From assembly GCF_045862395.1 (NCBI RefSeq), contig NZ_AP023087.1:3782001-3846000 (forward strand): a stretch of 64,000 nucleotides of DNA. The letters run 5' to 3'. This DNA comes from Marinicellulosiphila megalodicopiae. GTDB taxonomy: Bacteria; Pseudomonadota; Gammaproteobacteria; Pseudomonadales; Natronospirillaceae. Position numbers and translations under genes: made by a program. Under the pieces are notes generated by a model. It made no database searches and had not been told where the DNA came from. It saw only the letters and a program-made list of their open reading frames with translations. Shown here in pieces: positions 28,716 through 36,829 of this stretch (positions are counted from its first letter, which is position 1; every line of letters starts with the position of its first letter).

Positions 28716-29003
28716 CTCTTTAAGTTTAATTCTTTCGTCCATGAAAGAATTAAACGCTTCTATCGGTCATATCGAAAAAGCGTGGTTTTTCTTCATCCCT
28801 CACTGCGCTCTTTAAGTTTCATTCTTTCGTCCATGAAAGAATTAGACGCTTCTATCGGTCATATCGAAAAAGCGTGGTTTTTCTTCACCCCTCACTGCGC
28901 TCTTTAAGTTTCATTCTTTCGTCCATGAAAGAATTAAACGCTTCTATCGGTCATATCGAAAAAGCGTGGTTTTTCTTCATCCCTCACTGCGCTCTTTAAG
29001 TTT
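28716..29003. repeat. Three tandem 92-bp repeats after the SulP gene
   Basis: Units start at 28716, 28808 and 28900, each 92 bp and differing at only a few bases, with a 12-bp start of a fourth at 28992. Each unit has a perfect hairpin (ATTCTTTC gtccat GAAAGAAT) and a second inverted motif around CGGTCATATCG. The array starts at the base after the SulP stop codon. Confidence 0.95.
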
Positions 29004-29039
29004 AATAAGAAAACTCGACTAAAGTCGGATCTACAAACA

Positions 29040-29067
29040 AAAAACTCGGCCTATGCCGAGTTTTTTA
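29040..29067. terminator. Intrinsic terminator between SulP and the ABM gene
   Basis: AAACTCGGC/GCCGAGTTTTTT stem-loop with T-run on the plus strand and A-run on the left, so it can serve both converging genes. Confidence 0.85.
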
Positions 29068-29089
29068 TCTAATAACTAGTGGATTGATT

Positions 29090-29371
29090 TTAATATTTTA
29101 AAACCAACACTCTTTCTTGTTCAATTAACAATGGCTCAAAAAAACTGATCGCCACATTACGCTCCGCTGAGGACGCCCATGCTTCCCAATCATGAGTGCT
29201 TTGCCAAGTGGTAATAATCACTCGATGATTGGCTTTACCTCTTACAAACAACTGTTCGCTTGAAATATAACCCTTACATAACAACACAGCAGATAACATT
29301 TTTTGTGCTGCCAAATCGTATGCTTGTTCTTCTCCAAATTGAATTTTACGCTCAATCATAACTTTGATCAT
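29090..29371 (-). CDS. Antibiotic biosynthesis monooxygenase (ABM) domain protein
   Basis: A 93-aa single-domain protein of the ABM/YgiN-like dimeric ferredoxin-like fold. Visible: the start IKVMIERKIQFG, the middle GYISSEQLFVRG and the typical W-x(6)-W-xxW spacing around ITTWQSTHDWEAWASS. Such proteins may act as small monooxygenases or haem-binding factors, but many have no known role. It starts two bases after the smrA gene and is probably co-transcribed with it. Confidence 0.8.
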   Translation of the reverse strand: MIKVMIERKIQFGEEQAYDLAAQKMLSAVLLCKGYISSEQLFVRGKANHRVIITTWQSTHDWEAWASSAERNVAISFFEPLLIEQERVLVLKY

Positions 29372-29373
29372 AA

Positions 29374-29958
29374 CTACTCTCGCCCCTTACTGTAATGCAA
29401 TTTATTTTCTAATTTTTTTTGATCGCTTTTACGAAGCATAATGTATACCGCTCCGTTACCGCCGTGCTTTGCTTGAGCACTATGAAATGCCAGCACATCA
29501 CTTAATTGCGGTAACCACGCATTAATGCAGCTTTTTAGCATGGCTTTGACTTCACTATGTGACGCCTTACCGTGTAAAATCAATGCCGACCGCACATTAA
29601 ATTTAATACAATTTTGCACAAAGTTGAACACTTCTGTTCGAGCCTGCACCACTTTCATGCGATGTAAATCCAAACGCGCTTCAATCGGATACTGACCTAG
29701 ACGAAATTTTCGAAACACCTGATTGCCAATCCCTTCTCGTTTAAAACTTAGTACATCTTCAGGATCAACCATAATAGTTGGCTGCATTGGCAAATGATTG
29801 TCGTCTTTTAACTTATCCGATTGTGCAAGTTCACGTCGAACTGAATGATTTTGTGCATTATTCGACTTTTTAGCCTGCGCTAAGTTCACCTTACCTTTTG
29901 GTTGATGGCGAACCACATCTTGCATTTCTTGCAAGAACAGCGACTTATCGTCTTCCAT
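29374..29958 (-). CDS. smrA: Smr-domain protein, SmrA/YdaL-like endonuclease
   Basis: A 194-aa protein. The basic, probably disordered N-terminal half is followed by a Smr domain (about residues 95-180). The family motifs LDLHRMKV, LILHGKA and the last strand with HGGNGAVYIMLR are all visible. Smr domains nick or cut DNA or RNA; the stand-alone SmrA/YdaL type is common in gammaproteobacteria and may help clear unusual nucleic-acid structures. It is transcribed away from dtd with a short shared promoter region. Confidence 0.88.
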   Translation of the reverse strand: MEDDKSLFLQEMQDVVRHQPKGKVNLAQAKKSNNAQNHSVRRELAQSDKLKDDNHLPMQPTIMVDPEDVLSFKREGIGNQVFRKFRLGQYPIEARLDLHRMKVVQARTEVFNFVQNCIKFNVRSALILHGKASHSEVKAMLKSCINAWLPQLSDVLAFHSAQAKHGGNGAVYIMLRKSDQKKLENKLHYSKGRE

Positions 29959-30026
29959 CTTCTAAACCCATTGCGACAATAAAGCGCAAAGAATACCATT
30001 GTGTGAAATACAGGGGAATGACAAAT

Positions 30027-30464
30027 ATGAACATATTGATCCAAAGAGTCCAACACGCATCCGTAACAGTAAATAATCAAAACATTGCACAAATCCAACA
30101 AGGCATACTTTTATTCATCGGATTAGAAAAGACCGATCATGCTGCGCTGATCGAAAAGGCCTGCAAAAAAGTATTAAATTACAGAATTTTTAACGATTGT
30201 GATGACAAAATGAATTTAAATGTCCAAGACATTAAAGGCGAGGTATTAGTAGTTTCTCAATTTACTCTTGCCGCTCAAACCTCCAAAGGTCTTAGGCCTG
30301 GGTTTTCTGACGCAATGCATCCAGATCAAAGCTTGCCCATGTTTAATAAAATAGTTGAATGCTTTAAAAGTAAATACCCTAAAATACAAACTGGAGAATT
30401 TGCCGCCGATATGAAAGTTGAATTACTTAATGATGGACCCGTAACGTTTATGCTGAATTTTTAA
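30027..30464 (+). CDS. dtd: D-aminoacyl-tRNA deacylase
   Basis: A 145-aa cytoplasmic enzyme that removes D-amino acids, and glycine from mischarged tRNA-Ala. The family motifs are visible: start MNILIQRVQHASVTV, the SQFTL active-site motif (VVSQFTLAA) and the Gly-cisPro-like end NDGPVTFML. The length equals E. coli Dtd. The ATG at 30027 is chosen because AGGGGA lies ten bases upstream. An ATG three codons earlier (30018) is too close to it, and further upstream extension would overlap smrA. Confidence 0.95.
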   Translation: MNILIQRVQHASVTVNNQNIAQIQQGILLFIGLEKTDHAALIEKACKKVLNYRIFNDCDDKMNLNVQDIKGEVLVVSQFTLAAQTSKGLRPGFSDAMHPDQSLPMFNKIVECFKSKYPKIQTGEFAADMKVELLNDGPVTFMLNF

Positions 30465-30543
30465 AAAAAATAAATAACAATATTCATATCCAAGTCATAT
30501 ATAAGGTATTAAACTACGCGCAATTTTATTGGAGAGAAAAAAC

Positions 30544-31092
30544 ATGAAACGTTTAAGCATAATACTTTTAGCCAGCTTTGCACTATTAACTACTAACTGC
30601 GCAAGTTTATTAGAAGCAAAATTATTACCCCCAACTTTCAAATTTAACCACTATAAAGTGCGCGATATCACTACCGAACAAGCCGTATTAGAAATTATCG
30701 TTGATGTAAACAACCCTAACTCATTTACCATTGAAGGCATGTTAGTGGATTATGACTTATCCCTAGAAGGCCGTGAATTTTTACAAGGCGACGGCATCAA
30801 TCTTGATTTAATTAGTCAAGGACAGTCAGAATTAATACTGCCAATCACGATTCAATACAGCTCATTAATTCCAGTAATGAAAGGCATAGGATTTTCGTTA
30901 TTAGAAAAAGAACCAACAATCGACATTAAAACCGACTTACTCTTCCATGGTCAGGTTGCAGTACCAGCGGCTTTAGGCTTAAAACTAAAGACAAATGTAA
31001 ACCAAGCGCAAACCTTCCAAGCGGACATTCCCATTCCAAAAGAAGCGATCAAAAACAAAGCAGCAGAATTATTAGATATTTTTCTAAATTAA
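30544..31092 (+). CDS. LEA14-like (WHy-domain) lipoprotein
   Basis: A 182-aa lipoprotein. The signal peptide MKRLSIILLASFALL ends in a TTNC lipobox. The rest is a LEA type 2/WHy domain, a beta-sandwich with the typical VDVNNPNSFTIEG segment and YDLSLEGREF. Bacterial members are usually envelope or stress-associated proteins of unknown mechanism. The ATG at 30544 follows GGAGAG; an ORF start 15 bases earlier would include that ribosome site. An intrinsic terminator follows. Confidence 0.85.
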   Translation: MKRLSIILLASFALLTTNCASLLEAKLLPPTFKFNHYKVRDITTEQAVLEIIVDVNNPNSFTIEGMLVDYDLSLEGREFLQGDGINLDLISQGQSELILPITIQYSSLIPVMKGIGFSLLEKEPTIDIKTDLLFHGQVAVPAALGLKLKTNVNQAQTFQADIPIPKEAIKNKAAELLDIFLN

Positions 31093-31111
31093 GATTAAAA
31101 AACAAACAATC

Positions 31112-31137
31112 AAAGGGCATTAAGTTGCCCTTTTTTT
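31112..31137 (+). terminator. Intrinsic terminator after the LEA14-like gene
   Basis: AAAGGGCA/TTGCCCTTT stem followed by seven or more T. Confidence 0.85.
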
Positions 31138-31167
31138 ATCAACAATTTTATAAAACAGAGATTATTT

Positions 31168-31611
31168 ATGGCACTTTGGATCGACGCTGACGCATGCCCA
31201 AATCAAGTTAAAGAAATTATGTACAAAGCAGCCAATCGAAAACAACTGCAATTAACCTTAGTGGCCAATCAATACATCAACATCCCAAAATCCCATTTTA
31301 TTAAAATGACACAAGTTGAATCAGGGTTCGATGTGGCCGATGATTTTATAGTTGAACACGTACAACCTAACGATTTAGTGATTACCTCAGACATTCCCTT
31401 AGCCGATGAATTAATCACAAAAGGCGCAAAAGTATTAACCTCACGCGGCGAAGCCTTTACAGAACAAAACATCAAACAAAAATTAAACATGCGCGATTTT
31501 ATGGAAACCATGCGCTCAAGCGGCATTCAATCAGGAGGCCCTGCTCCATTAAATGCACAGGACATACAACAATTTGCCAATGCATTGGATCGGTATTTGA
31601 GCAAGGTATAA
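31168..31611 (+). CDS. yaiI: YaiI/YqxD family (DUF188) protein
   Basis: A 147-aa protein of the UPF0178 family. It has a PIN-like fold start (MALWIDADACPNQVKE), the acidic DVADDFIVEHV and LVITSDIPLADELI segments, and the GEAFTEQNI and FMETMRSSG motifs. PIN-like acidic residues hint at nuclease activity, but the function is not established. It is common in gammaproteobacteria, often alone. Confidence 0.9.
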   Translation: MALWIDADACPNQVKEIMYKAANRKQLQLTLVANQYINIPKSHFIKMTQVESGFDVADDFIVEHVQPNDLVITSDIPLADELITKGAKVLTSRGEAFTEQNIKQKLNMRDFMETMRSSGIQSGGPAPLNAQDIQQFANALDRYLSKV

Positions 31612-31888
31612 ACAACTAAGATAGTTTCCAGCAACCCTGTCGTCTAAAAAAACGCCGAATTAGTGAGTTTTTGTCTCTTTTTTAAAATTTCGTTTCTATT
31701 TTTTATTTAGTTTAAATCAAACCGATAATCTTTTTGGAATTTATGGAACAATTTAATGAATACTCCGTGTTGTTTTTGTTCTTTGGTTTTCTCGTTTTGC
31801 TCGAAAGTATTCTCTTCAGATATCCAGCGCCTTTGATTTTTTTAGACCTAAAAAGAAAAATGAGAAGAAAAATTGGGTGTAAAAGTGG

Positions 31889-34006
31889 GTGTCTGTTTTG
31901 ATCGGTGATAGTCAATGTGAGTACGAACAAAATGAACAATTGATTGTGAATTCAGGAACCCCTGTTATTAGTTTATTAGATGCCATAAATAACTGTTTAG
32001 TGGACGCGAACTTTACGAATTTACGTAATTGGAGTGAAGCACAATCGACATTAATTTATGAAATAATAGTGGCTGATGATGATACTAATTTTTTAGCTAA
32101 TTCAATTGCACAAGATTTAGACACTGACTTTGCTGTACTGTTAAAACGAGGTGAATCTGAAGTGGCCTCTGGTTATTCAGTTAACGGTAATTTTGATATT
32201 ACAGTGCATACGTATCTTGATGCAGGCACTTACACACTTGAAATAAAACATACTCATTCAAACGATATGATTCCTGATGTATATCTTCAAATACTTTCAG
32301 AAAACACAATGGTTAGTTTTTTAGAAGAAAAAGCACCACCTGCTATTTTGGCGCAACAACATATTAGCAAAGAGATTGTCTACGAATTAACAGTGAGTGA
32401 TTCAGCTGAATTTTATTTTGATACAAATTTCTCAGCTAATTATTTTTATTTGGATTATTTAATTGCCAATGCAAAAGGTGTCACATTATTTGATCATTAT
32501 TTTGATGCGAGTAATTTAAGTAATGTCATAACATTAGATGCGGGTGCCTATTATCTTTATATGCAAGACGTTGATAGCGAATTAGATTTTTTAATTAAAT
32601 CATTTGTTGATGTAGATGTTACGTTCGCTGAAACTATTAGCTACCCTGAATTAGTGACAAATAAAACAGCACACAGTGCAATTTTAGATACTGACTATAC
32701 AGTGGCGAATTATACAGCAGAAATCAGTGAATCAAATTATAGTGCGATTGTGGATGCAACAAATGAAAATCAAAATCAAAATTTAAATTTGTTAAATTCA
32801 TTATTAGTAGGGGAGCCTACCACAACAACAACCACTGAAGGTGCAGTTGAAACCACAACCCGAACATATGCTTGTGAGGTGTCTGGTACGATTAGATCTA
32901 GAGTTATATTGACAGATGGCACATTGACTATGCAGGATTATTTAACTGAAAATTGTGAGCAAAATTCAGGCGTTGTTGAATATTATTATCAGTTAGAAAG
33001 TGAAGATAATATTGAAGCGGAATATTACAGTTACACCCAAGAAAATGGTTTACATATTACCGTCGACAAAAAAGACTCTTCTAATCATTCACTTTCAAAT
33101 GAGATATATATTGATTTAGAAGGGCTGGGAAGTTTTTTTGTAAGATCGCCGGAATATTATGATAATGCGAATTATTTTGGGAAAAACGATTCATATTTAT
33201 TTGTTGGATATTCTCGTGAGGAATTAGTTGATGATAAAATTTGTCACAGTATTACCCTTGCCAAATACGACTTAAACGGAACAAATTTTGATGAAGAAAT
33301 GAGTGAACAAAATAATTGTGTAGAAGACTTTAATATTGAAGTCACTAATGCTTGGTCACAACCAGAATCAATGTTGGAATTTTCATTAATAGTGGCACAA
33401 GACAATACTGACTTTTCAGCTTTCTTTGGTACAACTGAGCAGGATTACAAATTAGATATTAAATTAGTTGATAGTGCTGGTGTAAACATCATTACTCAAA
33501 AGGGTTATGGGCAAGATGTAATTTTTGCAGATAATATTTTAGCAGCGGGCACTTATCAATTATTTATTTCAAATACTTATTACGACTATCAAGAAGTGAG
33601 AAGTGACGTTTATTTCCAAATTAAAGCAGTGGGTGCAACATTAAATTTCGTTCAAGAATATTTAAAACCAGAGCCTGAAGTGGCTTCAATTTTAGATGTT
33701 GAATTGAAAGGTTATGACACCACATCATTTCAAATTGAAGTGACGTCTGAAGCATATTTTACAATTGCTGCAACCGCACATGAAGGCGACTATTTGAGTT
33801 TAACAATATACGATCAAAATAATTATGCTGTACTTAGTTCGATTAAATACGGAGAAAATAAAGCAAGTAGTATACTAAAAGTAGGGACATATACATTGTC
33901 GCTATACAGTTACAATTCTAATGATGATCTTGTGGATGTTGTTATAAAATCTGACACGGCTGGTTCTGCAATTATTACAGAAGAAGCAGAAGTAGTGATT
34001 AATTAA
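31889..34006 (+). CDS. Large beta-rich orphan protein, possibly 5'-truncated
   Basis: A 705-aa open frame starting at a GTG (31889), with a stop three codons upstream. I recognise no named family. It contains at least four repeated beta-sandwich-like modules with a recurring end motif (LDAGTYTLEI, LDAGAYYLYM, LAAGTYQLFI, LKVGTYTLSL), each preceded by DTNF or DTDF and aromatic strands, resembling pre-peptidase C-terminal (PPC) domains of secreted proteins. A Thr-rich stretch lies near residues 310-325. The lack of a signal peptide is odd for such a protein: it may have lost its 5' end, or the true start may lie in another frame (a 52-codon frame with a membrane segment, 31743-31901, overlaps it). 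The codon use and AT content fit the neighbours. A terminator follows. Confidence 0.7.
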   Translation: MSVLIGDSQCEYEQNEQLIVNSGTPVISLLDAINNCLVDANFTNLRNWSEAQSTLIYEIIVADDDTNFLANSIAQDLDTDFAVLLKRGESEVASGYSVNGNFDITVHTYLDAGTYTLEIKHTHSNDMIPDVYLQILSENTMVSFLEEKAPPAILAQQHISKEIVYELTVSDSAEFYFDTNFSANYFYLDYLIANAKGVTLFDHYFDASNLSNVITLDAGAYYLYMQDVDSELDFLIKSFVDVDVTFAETISYPELVTNKTAHSAILDTDYTVANYTAEISESNYSAIVDATNENQNQNLNLLNSLLVGEPTTTTTTEGAVETTTRTYACEVSGTIRSRVILTDGTLTMQDYLTENCEQNSGVVEYYYQLESEDNIEAEYYSYTQENGLHITVDKKDSSNHSLSNEIYIDLEGLGSFFVRSPEYYDNANYFGKNDSYLFVGYSREELVDDKICHSITLAKYDLNGTNFDEEMSEQNNCVEDFNIEVTNAWSQPESMLEFSLIVAQDNTDFSAFFGTTEQDYKLDIKLVDSAGVNIITQKGYGQDVIFADNILAAGTYQLFISNTYYDYQEVRSDVYFQIKAVGATLNFVQEYLKPEPEVASILDVELKGYDTTSFQIEVTSEAYFTIAATAHEGDYLSLTIYDQNNYAVLSSIKYGENKASSILKVGTYTLSLYSYNSNDDLVDVVIKSDTAGSAIITEEAEVVIN

Positions 34007-34021
34007 TATAAAAAAGCCCAT

Positions 34022-34051
34022 AAAAACGCGCTGAATTTAGCGCGTTTTTTT
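34022..34051 (+). terminator. Intrinsic terminator after the orphan protein gene
   Basis: AACGCGCT/AGCGCGTT stem-loop followed by a T-run. Confidence 0.85.
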
Positions 34052-34151
34052 GCCTGAAATAAACGTTGAACAGGTATTTGAATGTTGATCGTTTTGTTAA
34101 TCAACGTGGATTCAATTATTATATGTATCGATGCTTTAAAAGCCATTATTA

Positions 34152-34301
34152 ATGAAATTAACAATCGGAAAATATATGAAAATCTTTCAACTAAATCTTA
34201 ACTCTAGCCGTTTGTTATTAGGTGCATTGCTGTCTAGTTTGATGTTAATGAGTTGTGGTATTGAATTGACTGGTTCTAAAGAAATTAGGGTCAAATCTTA
34301 A
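34152..34301 (+). pseudogene. Lipoprotein signal fragment cut by a palindromic element
   Basis: A 49-codon frame whose first 38 residues form a complete lipoprotein signal peptide (LLLGALLSSLMLMSC, lipidated Cys). After eleven more residues it runs into the 78-bp palindrome at 34283 and stops inside it (34299-34301). The mature part is missing, so the gene seems to have been cut by the element or by a deletion beside it. A tiny intact lipoprotein is less likely. Confidence 0.6.
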
Positions 34302-34360
34302 CTTTAGACTTCACGATCTTCGAACTGATGTCCGAAGTCAAGTTTTGAACCCGCTTAATT
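34283..34360. repeat. 78-bp palindromic element, copy 1
   Basis: Starts AATTAGGGTCAAATCTT and ends TTTTGAACCCGCTTAATT. The arms pair as GGGTcAA/TTgACCC-type and CTTGACTT/AAGTCAAG stems, around an inner part with ACGATCTTCGAACTGAT. It ends three bases before the ribosome site of the SEC-C gene. In this copy one arm reads TTAACTTT instead of TTGACTTT. Confidence 0.9.
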
Positions 34361-34373
34361 CATAGGAAATAAT

Positions 34374-34541
34374 ATGAATACCCATGTAATCCACGAAACG
34401 AAACAAAAACAACCTTGTTGTAGTAATTCAACCTGTTCAATCAATCAGGGAACAATAAAACGTACCGGTGAAAAAATGGGTAGAAATGCTATTTGTCATT
34501 GTGGTAGTAATAAAAAATTTAAAAAATGTTGCGGGAAATAA
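34374..34541 (+). CDS. SEC-C motif micro-protein
   Basis: A 55-aa protein with AGGAAA eight bases upstream of the ATG. The C-terminus reads CHCGSNKKFKKCCGK, the zinc-binding SEC-C motif (CxC then KKCC) seen at the end of SecA and in many small proteins. An extra Cys-rich stretch (PCCSNSTC) lies at residues 14-21. SEC-C binds zinc and in SecA helps contact SecB and the ribosome; stand-alone versions are of unknown use. Its upstream region is formed by palindrome copy 1. Confidence 0.75.
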   Translation: MNTHVIHETKQKQPCCSNSTCSINQGTIKRTGEKMGRNAICHCGSNKKFKKCCGK

Positions 34542-34685
34542 AAGACCGACTACAAAGAGACGATGACTACAAAGGACTACAAAGACACACAACCTAAGCA
34601 ATAAAACGTCACAAAAATAAAATAGCGTTTTTACCTCCATAAACTATTATTTAACTAAGAAATATTAAATAAATAACTGTCTAAA

Positions 34686-34725
34686 GTAGGTTTTTTTATG
34701 CCAATTGCCTAAAGGCATGACCTAC
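34686..34725. terminator. Hairpin at the end of the ABC export operon
   Basis: Nested inverted repeats GTAGGT/ACCTAC and ATGCC/GGCAT with a T7 run inside lie 20 bp beyond the permease stop. It may work as a terminator of the minus-strand operon. Confidence 0.5.
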
Positions 34726-34744
34726 GAGAACCCATGTTTTTAAA

Positions 34745-35872
34745 TCAATCCAAAGTACGCTTATAACGCAATATCGCAACCGTCCCAACCACCAATATAA
34801 ACACACCTAACGCCAGCATCTCATTTTGCACCTGTGCAAATCCAGATCCTTTTAACATGATCCCTCGGATGATCCGCAAGAAATGGGTTAAGGGCAATAC
34901 CTCACCAATGGTTTGCGCCCACACTGGCATACCTCGATAGGGAAACATAAAACCCGATAATAATATCGACGGTAAAAAGAAAAAGAAGGTTAGTTGCATG
35001 GCCTGCATTTGTGATTTTGCTATGGTTGAAAATGTAAAACCCAAACATAAATTCGCCAGAATAAATATCGACACGCACAATGCTAAAAATGTAATAGAGC
35101 CGACAAACGGCACATCAAATAATAATTTTGCTGCCACTAATACCACTAATGTTTGTACAGCCCCCACTCCTACATAAGGGGTAATTTTTCCAATCATTAC
35201 CTCTATAGGCTTGGCTGGCATGGCTAATAAATTTTCCATGGTGCCTTGTTCGGTTTCTCTGGTCATGGCCATGGATGTGATCATTACCATGGTCATTGTG
35301 ATGATGACACCCAATAAACCTGGGACAATATTATATTGGGTGATGCCTTCAGGATTGTATTTAGGATGCACCACAATTGAAAACGCGCTGGGTGTGTTTT
35401 GCAAATAAGACAAACTGCCTTTTAACTCTTCTGCCAGTGCTTGGTTTAATATCGTGTTTAAAAAACTGATGGCGCCCGATGAGGCTGAAGGATCAGATGC
35501 ATCGGCTTCAACTAATAACTCTGGTCGCTCGCCTCGTATTAAGTTTTCGCTAAAACCTTTTGGAATAATCAACACAAAGGCGACTTTGCCTTCTGCTAAT
35601 AATTGCTCAGCTTTGTCGTGATTTAATTCGTTGTATTGCAAATCAAAATATTGAGAGTGGCTCATTGCATGAATTAATGTGCGTACGATTGGGGTTTGTT
35701 CTTCGGCGACTATGGCGGTGGGTAGGTGTTTTGGGTTTGAGTTAATGGCAAAACCAAATATCACTAATTGCATGACAGGTATGGCAAACATAAATGCGAA
35801 GGTCATTTTGTCACGACGCATTTGAATTAACTCTTTCATAAAGATGGCAAAAATTCTGCTTAGTGCGCCCAT
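34745..35872 (-). CDS. ABC-2 type permease (YbhS/YbhR/YhhJ-like)
   Basis: A 375-aa inner-membrane permease. One N-terminal membrane segment (MTFAFMFAIPVMQLVIFGFA), a large periplasmic loop (about 50-175) and five C-terminal membrane segments fit the ABC2_membrane_3 family that works with a HlyD-type adaptor. The ATG at 35872 overlaps the stop of the ATPase gene (TAATG), which rules out longer readings upstream. Only one permease gene is present, while E. coli YbhGFSR has two, so it probably acts as a homodimer. Exported substrate unknown; drugs or membrane-active compounds are likely by family. Confidence 0.88.
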   Translation of the reverse strand: MGALSRIFAIFMKELIQMRRDKMTFAFMFAIPVMQLVIFGFAINSNPKHLPTAIVAEEQTPIVRTLIHAMSHSQYFDLQYNELNHDKAEQLLAEGKVAFVLIIPKGFSENLIRGERPELLVEADASDPSASSGAISFLNTILNQALAEELKGSLSYLQNTPSAFSIVVHPKYNPEGITQYNIVPGLLGVIITMTMVMITSMAMTRETEQGTMENLLAMPAKPIEVMIGKITPYVGVGAVQTLVVLVAAKLLFDVPFVGSITFLALCVSIFILANLCLGFTFSTIAKSQMQAMQLTFFFFLPSILLSGFMFPYRGMPVWAQTIGEVLPLTHFLRIIRGIMLKGSGFAQVQNEMLALGVFILVVGTVAILRYKRTLD

Positions 35873-36822
35873 TATCCGTGCCCTCTTTTGTCGCCACCAG
35901 TTCGTTGTGTTAATGCAATAAACACATCTTCTAACGTGGGTGACACTTCTTGCCATTGAATGTCGTGAATATTTAATTTAGTTTGCGCTTGCTCAATGCC
36001 TTGTTTAATAAGTGTCATATCGTGACCACTGACATGTAAGGCGGATCCAAAATACGACGCTTGTTCGATATTGGTATTGTTTTTTATTTCGCTTAATAAC
36101 GCCCTTACTTGCGAGCCAACGCCTTTGATGGTGACTAATTCTGATTGATCAATAATCTGTTGTACCGAACCTTTGGTGATTAATTCACCATAAGCCAAAT
36201 ACGCAATTTGGTCACAACGCTCAGCTTCGTCCATATAATGTGTGGACACCAAAACAGTCATGCCGTCTAAACTTAAGCGATGTATTTCGTCCCAAAAATC
36301 GCGGCGTGCTTGTGGATCCACCCCTGCTGTGGGCTCGTCCAGTAATAATAATTTGGGTTTATGCATGGTGACTGCGGCCAAAGCCAAGCGTTGCTTCCAT
36401 CCGCCAGACAATGCTCCGGCTAATTGTTTTTGTCGATCAAACAAACCCAGTTTTTTTAAGGTGTCATCAATCACTTGGCGTTTGTTTTTTATTTGATACA
36501 GTCTTGCCACAAACTCTAAATTTTCACGAATACTTAAGTCCGACCAAAAAGAAAACCTCTGTGTCATGTATCCGGTTTGTCTGCGAATTTGCTCAGCGTC
36601 TTTTTGAATGTCTAATCCTAAACACGTGCCATGACCTTCATCGGCATGCAACAAACCACAAATCATACGAATGGTGGTGGTTTTACCTGAACCGTTAGGA
36701 CCTAAAAACCCCCATACTTCGCCTTTTTTTAATTGCAGGTCCACAGAGTTAACAGCAATTTTATTTGCAAAGCGTTTAACCAACCCTTGTACGTCAATGA
36801 CATATTCTTCACTCATAATCAT
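35872..36822 (-). CDS. ABC transporter ATP-binding protein (YbhF/DrrA-like)
   Basis: A 316-aa ATPase. Walker A GPNGSGKTT (near residue 40), signature LSGGWKQRLALA and Walker B LLLLDEPTAGVDP are intact, plus the H-loop STHYMDEAE. The length and C-terminal extension with DVFIALT match single-domain DrrA/YhiH-like exporters. It energises the permease encoded next to it. It sits 7 bp after the adaptor gene and is translationally coupled to the permease. Confidence 0.92.
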   Translation of the reverse strand: MIMSEEYVIDVQGLVKRFANKIAVNSVDLQLKKGEVWGFLGPNGSGKTTTIRMICGLLHADEGHGTCLGLDIQKDAEQIRRQTGYMTQRFSFWSDLSIRENLEFVARLYQIKNKRQVIDDTLKKLGLFDRQKQLAGALSGGWKQRLALAAVTMHKPKLLLLDEPTAGVDPQARRDFWDEIHRLSLDGMTVLVSTHYMDEAERCDQIAYLAYGELITKGSVQQIIDQSELVTIKGVGSQVRALLSEIKNNTNIEQASYFGSALHVSGHDMTLIKQGIEQAQTKLNIHDIQWQEVSPTLEDVFIALTQRTGGDKRGHG

Positions 36823-36829
36823 TTCTCAA

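Noticed and set aside
28716..29003. CRISPR-like array after the SulP gene
   Set aside because: The whole 92-bp unit is conserved, so there are no spacers.
31743..31901. A 52-codon frame with a membrane segment before the 705-aa gene
   Set aside because: No ribosome site and poor composition; mentioned only as a possible trace of a lost signal peptide.
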